NCBI GenBank assembly: GCA_938083405.1
Contig: CALKCV010000082.1
Span: forward strand, 1 to 9,270
DNA length: 9,270 bases
DNA from: an uncultured Microcoleaceae cyanobacterium
GTDB lineage: Bacteria > Cyanobacteriota > Cyanobacteriia > Cyanobacteriales > Microcoleaceae
Reading direction: 5' to 3'
This document shows, piece after piece, positions 6,924-9,270 of the stretch. How positions within the stretch are numbered: the stretch's first letter is position 1; each line of letters begins with the position of its first letter. The notes beneath the pieces are model-generated. The model was not told where the DNA came from. It ran no database searches and saw only the letters and a list, made by a program, of their open reading frames with translations. The translations under genes were made by a program, and so were the position numbers.

Positions 6924-6964
6924 CAATTAACAATTAACAATTAACAATTAACAATTAATAATTA
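6924..6964. repeat. Heptamer tandem repeat CAATTAA, five copies plus a variant
   Basis: Five perfect CAATTAA units (6924-6958) are followed by the variant TAATTA (6959-6964). The unit is the same as at 6658-6690, in the same spacer and the same orientation. No gene signal lies at its edges. Confidence 0.85.
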
Positions 6965-7008
6965 CTCCGTTATTTTTAAGGTAGTGCTAAAAAAATGTCG
7001 CGATCTTT

Positions 7009-7062
7009 CGTAGTAATCGCTTTAGCGATTCATATAGATAAATCGCTAAAGCGATTACTACG
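7009..7062. repeat. Perfect 22-bp inverted repeat (foldback element)
   Basis: The arms at 7009-7030 and 7041-7062 are perfect reverse complements, separated by the 10 bases CATATAGATA. Each arm carries the core AATCGCTTTAGCGATT, itself a near-palindrome (7015-7030, and inverted at 7041-7056). The left arm matches the internal units of the element at 2094-2115 and 2129-2150. It lies downstream of the beta-propeller gene. On the minus strand a T7 run follows the stem only after about 13 bases, so it is at best a weak terminator. Confidence 0.88.
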
Positions 7063-7119
7063 GACAAAATTACCTATTAATAATTATTGAATGATTGGCG
7101 ATCGAGCGCTTACTCAGAA

Positions 7120-8061
7120 CTAGATATCGAAACACAACAGGGTATTTTGATAATTAGTTCCGCTAACCAGAATATTAGAATCATCTATAGATTCTAACCG
7201 ACAACTATTAAAAACTTCGCCTCCACCGAGAGGAACTGTTTTTACTATTTCTCCAGAATTCGTATCCAGAACTAGAATAAAATAAGCTTTTGGTTCTTGG
7301 TTGAAAACCAGATATTTGGGATGTTGGGGGTCTGGAATATATAGAGGTTTGTCGGAGGCAATCGCCCAAACAAACGGCGGCCGATACCGATAAGAAAAAT
7401 AATTGCCTTCAATAAAATATCCCCGTTTTTCCAATTGAAACTCCCAGACAATTTCTCCTCCTTTATCTTCTTGAAATAAACATAAATTAGTGCTAAAATT
7501 CCAGCTATCCTTATTTTCCGGTTGCCCTGGAGTTCCTAATTTTAAAATTTTACCTCGACCGCAATCTACTGCTTTTAAACCATAGAGTTTTTCTCCAGGA
7601 TTTATAGGCAAAATGTCGCGATCTGCCCTGGTTTTTTCTTTTCTAATGTTGTTACCAGTTTTAAGATCGAGAACGCGACCGCTTTGGGTAACGACCTCGC
7701 CATTATCGCGAACCTCAACCGCCGTCTCGCCCAACAGGTTTAAACCAAATAAATTTCCCAAAAAATCTTTATCGCCATCTCGCCAAATAACCTTTCCATT
7801 AATCAGAGAAATACCATAAATACCAAAATTAGCAGTCCGGGGTCCATCGGAGCGAGTTTCCGAAGCAATAATAACATCATCGCGGACGGCGAAAACGGTA
7901 TTAGGCGCGGTAAAATTTTGATGCCATAAAAGTTGTCCGGTGGAGCGTTCCAAACAAAACCATTGACCCAAAACACGACCCGGCAATAACTCAACATTAC
8001 CGTAGTATTGAGTCAAAGAATGAGAAGCCCTATATTGCCAACGAACAGTTAAATCGACCAT
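7120..8061 (-). CDS. PQQ-like (WD40-like) beta-propeller protein
   Basis: The protein has 313 residues from the ATG. I recognise no named gene. Repeated blade motifs of the PQQ-enzyme-repeat type are visible: WFCLERSTGQLLWHQNF near residue 35, GISLINGKVIWRDGD near 85, RVLDLKTGNNI near 125, and FILVLDTNSGEIVKTVPLG near 270. Each has the pattern strand, [DN]xxxG, then W or V. There is no signal peptide or membrane segment, so it is probably cytoplasmic, and there is no catalytic domain. The fold suggests binding or scaffolding rather than PQQ-dependent catalysis. A TTG at 8094 would add 11 residues directly after an in-frame TAG. I prefer the ATG, although neither start has a clear Shine-Dalgarno. 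The 5' side abuts a foldback element, so the promoter may lie within it. The function is unknown. Confidence 0.72.
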   Translation of the reverse strand: MVDLTVRWQYRASHSLTQYYGNVELLPGRVLGQWFCLERSTGQLLWHQNFTAPNTVFAVRDDVIIASETRSDGPRTANFGIYGISLINGKVIWRDGDKDFLGNLFGLNLLGETAVEVRDNGEVVTQSGRVLDLKTGNNIRKEKTRADRDILPINPGEKLYGLKAVDCGRGKILKLGTPGQPENKDSWNFSTNLCLFQEDKGGEIVWEFQLEKRGYFIEGNYFSYRYRPPFVWAIASDKPLYIPDPQHPKYLVFNQEPKAYFILVLDTNSGEIVKTVPLGGGEVFNSCRLESIDDSNILVSGTNYQNTLLCFDI

Positions 8062-8096
8062 AAATATTTGGGTTTCGCCGCAGCGCCCCCACAACT

Positions 8097-8231
8097 AACT
8101 TTTGGTAGTGGCTCGCAAGTAGCGATCGAGCCCCAGAACCCTTGCTCGTAGCAATCGCTAAAGCGATTGATATGGGACTTGTTTTAACGAGCGATTAGCG
8201 ATCGCTACGTCTTTACCACTACCCAAAACTT
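8097..8231. repeat. MITE-like foldback element, about 135 bp
   Basis: The ends are imperfect inverted repeats: ACTTTTGGTAGTGG at the left pairs with CCACTACCCAAAACTT at the right with one extra base. GTAGCGATCG (8119-8128) pairs with CGATCGCTAC (8199-8208), and GCTCGT (8144-8149) pairs with ACGAGC (8187-8192). The middle holds AATCGCTAAAGCGATT (8153-8168), the inverse of the core in the elements at 2073 and 7009. It encodes nothing. Its right end lies on the broken end of a pentapeptide-repeat gene fragment and its left end lies 36 bases before the beta-propeller start. I saw no target-site duplication. Confidence 0.75.
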
Positions 8232-8275
8232 CTCTCTCCGGCTTCGTAGCGCTGCATCAACTCTTCAACATCCAT
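8219..8275 (-). pseudogene. 5' remnant of a pentapeptide-repeat gene
   Basis: The frame reads MDVEELMQRYEAGERSFG and then TAG. The first 15 residues equal the N-terminus of the intact gene at 9238. After residue 17 the reading frame passes into the right arm of the foldback element, which provides the stop. Upstream DNA is also duplicated: 8225-8296 matches 9188-9259 with four mismatches by eye. No pentapeptide coding sequence is found beyond the element, so this was not a clean insertion: the rest of the copy has been lost. An 18-residue product without repeats is unlikely to act. Confidence 0.8.
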
Positions 8276-8336
8276 AATTTGTCTGTTTAATAGATTTGAC
8301 CGTATCTATGATAACACCCCAGTTAAAAAGAGAGGT

Positions 8337-8675
8337 TTATTTTTTTGACTCTGCCCCAGCATGATTATTGCTAGCAATACTTCCATCTGGCATGGTAGTA
8401 TTGTTAAAAATAGCATTCTGAAGACCGGCATATTTAGTACCTGTTAAGTCAGCGTTGGTAAGGTTAGCGCCATCAAAGTCAACGGCTTCGATATCGGCAT
8501 TAATAAGTTTAGCATCGGTAAGATTAGCACCCTGTACTCCTGCTTGAAATAAACTAGCTCCGCTGAGGTCTGCTCCTACCAGAATAGTATCGTCCAGGTT
8601 AGCTTCAATAAGGTAGAAAGCATTTATTTTCAATAAAATAGCAATTTTATTGAAAATAATTGCTATTTGATTCAT
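8337..8675 (-). CDS. Pentapeptide-repeat protein, 5'-truncated paralogue
   Basis: The protein has 112 residues. From about residue 22 it is colinear with residues 107-185 of the intact neighbour: LVGADLSGASLFQAG against LVGVNLSHADLFQCG, ANLTNADL against ANLTNANL, and AIFNNTTMPDGSI against AIFCNTIMPDGSI. Pentapeptide repeats of the A(N/D)LxX type fill residues 24-85 and would form a short right-handed beta-helix. It lacks the usual N-terminal helix (MDVEELMQRYEAGER). Instead residues 1-20 are hydrophobic (MNQIAIIFNKIAILLKINAF), encoded by an AT-rich palindrome. Its ATG overlaps the TAA of the upstream gene by one base, so translation may be coupled. It may be a working short protein or a decaying fragment with an accidental start. 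No target or function can be assigned. Confidence 0.75.
   Translation of the reverse strand: MNQIAIIFNKIAILLKINAFYLIEANLDDTILVGADLSGASLFQAGVQGANLTDAKLINADIEAVDFDGANLTNADLTGTKYAGLQNAIFNNTTMPDGSIASNNHAGAESKK
8624..8668. repeat. Overlapping AT-rich inverted repeats at the start of the truncated pentapeptide gene
   Basis: TTATTTTCAATAAAAT (8624-8639) and ATTTTATTGAAAATAA (8644-8659) are perfect 16-base complements with a 4-base loop AGCA. A second pair, AAATAGCAATT (8636-8646) and AATTGCTATTT (8658-8668), uses parts of both arms, so the two hairpins cannot form together. On the minus strand they cover about codons 3-17 of the downstream frame, starting seven bases after its ATG. Confidence 0.8.
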
Positions 8676-9238
8676 TATTCACAAATACTTCCATCTGGCA
8701 TAATAGTGTTGCAGAAAATAGCACGACGTAGGTCGGCTTTTTTAGAACCCTTAAGGTTGGCATTTGTCAGATTAGCATTATCAAAAGACGTTTGTTCGAG
8801 AATAGCTTCTCTTAGATCCGCACCAGTAAGATCGGAACCATCAAATCCACATTGAAAAAGATCGGCATGACTTAAGTTAACACCTACCAAACAAATGTCG
8901 CGCAGAGAAGTTTCGTAAATTCTAATGCCACTTAGATTGGCGTGGCTAAAGTTAGCCCCTTCTGTATCTGTGCCATCCATATAGGCATTTTTCAAATTTG
9001 CTCCGCTCAGATTAGCTTCCCTAAATTCTGTGCAGTCCAAGAGAGCTTGTTCCAAATCAGCTTGAGTTAAATTTGTGCCATTAAGTTCGGCAGATGTCAA
9101 GTCAGTTTCTCTCAAGCAGGCTCGACTTAAGTTAGCTCCACTAAGATTAATCCCACTCAAGAACTCTCCTTCCAAATTAATGCCGACAAAATTTCTCTCT
9201 CCGGCTTCGTAGCGCTGCATCAACTCTTCAACGTCCAT
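8675..9238 (-). CDS. Pentapeptide-repeat protein, intact copy
   Basis: The protein has 187 residues from the ATG at 9238. The N-terminal helix MDVEELMQRYEAGERNF (1-17) is of a type common in cyanobacterial members. About 30 pentapeptide repeats follow (18-165), such as INLSGANLSRA, TNLTQADL, ANLSGANL, SDLTGADL and ANLTNANL. They predict a right-handed quadrilateral beta-helix. The tail is AIFCNTIMPDGSICE. There is no signal peptide, so it is probably cytoplasmic. Family roles vary (DNA-mimic gyrase inhibitors, scaffolds), and none can be assigned here. A TTG at 9253 would add five residues; I chose the ATG because the remnant at 8275 keeps it within the same context. No Shine-Dalgarno is visible. 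The promoter probably lies beyond the right window edge. Confidence 0.92.
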   Translation of the reverse strand: MDVEELMQRYEAGERNFVGINLEGEFLSGINLSGANLSRACLRETDLTSAELNGTNLTQADLEQALLDCTEFREANLSGANLKNAYMDGTDTEGANFSHANLSGIRIYETSLRDICLVGVNLSHADLFQCGFDGSDLTGADLREAILEQTSFDNANLTNANLKGSKKADLRRAIFCNTIMPDGSICE

Positions 9239-9259
9239 AATTTGTATGTTCAATAGATT
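9188..9259. repeat. Leader and N-terminal segment duplicated at 8225-8296
   Basis: This 72-base stretch covers the first 17 codons of the intact pentapeptide gene and about 20 bases upstream. It aligns with 8225-8296 at a constant offset of 963 bases, with mismatches only at 8229, 8270, 8283 and 8288. Beyond 8296 the alignment needs a 1-base gap and then fades, and the window ends at 9270. Confidence 0.85.
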
Positions 9260-9270
9260 GACGCGCTGTA

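Larger units (their letters stand above)
6633..7119. other. Repeat-rich spacer between the beta-propeller gene and the PEP-CTERM gene
   Basis: I find no coding sequence in these 487 bases. They hold two CAATTAA arrays (6658-6690 and 6924-6964), a small hairpin ATTCCG/CGGAAT (6787-6792 and 6801-6806), a foldback element at 7009-7062 and AT-rich filler. The promoter of the PEP-CTERM gene is expected at the low-coordinate end. Confidence 0.6.

Noticed and set aside
7120..8061. PQQ-dependent dehydrogenase
   Set aside because: Only blade motifs are present. There is no signal peptide, the protein is about half the usual dehydrogenase length, and no disulfide pair of adjacent cysteines or calcium-site motif is seen.
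8062..8094. TTG at 8094 as the start of the beta-propeller protein
   Set aside because: It directly follows an in-frame TAG, has no ribosome binding site, and adds a Gly/Cys-rich segment (MWGRCGETQIF) unlike the rest. The ATG at 8061 is simpler.

Overview
The window looks like a piece of a filamentous cyanobacterial chromosome. The perfect HIP1 octamer GCGATCGC occurs at eleven places by eye (for example 1828, 1962, 2665, 2861, 3820, 5090, 5166, 5481, 5697, 6545 and 8198). Several gene types are typical of cyanobacteria: a fused hisIE, a Hanks-type kinase, a PEP-CTERM membrane protein and pentapeptide-repeat proteins. The spacers are full of short heptamer repeats and foldback elements. I cannot name the species.

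Layout from left to right. The 5' half of hemL (minus strand, cut by the window edge) reads leftward from a GTG at 695. A gene-free spacer of about 725 bp follows, and hisIE (plus strand) occupies 1422-2072. A palindromic repeat element sits directly on the hisIE stop codon and separates it from the convergent kinase gene (minus, 2213-3559). A spacer with heptamer repeats and hairpin repeats leads to a 950-residue PEP-CTERM integral membrane protein with VIT-like and vWA domains (minus, 3780-6632). Next come a 487-bp repeat-rich spacer, a PQQ-like beta-propeller protein (minus, 7120-8061), a foldback element of about 135 bp, and a small array of whole and broken pentapeptide-repeat genes (minus, 8219-9238).

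How the genes fit together. hemL (tetrapyrrole synthesis) and hisIE (histidine synthesis) are unrelated housekeeping genes. Everything from 2213 to 9238 is on the minus strand, but the spacers are long and full of repeats, so I do not call it one operon. The closest link is between the two pentapeptide reading frames, which overlap by one base. The PEP-CTERM protein and the kinase are neighbours and both membrane-linked, which permits but does not prove a shared signalling role.

The most interesting part is 8097-9270. It holds one complete pentapeptide-repeat gene, a 5'-truncated copy that begins inside an AT-rich hairpin, and a third copy reduced to its leader and 16 to 18 codons that ends inside a foldback element. 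Related foldback sequences recur at 2073-2177 and 7009-7062.
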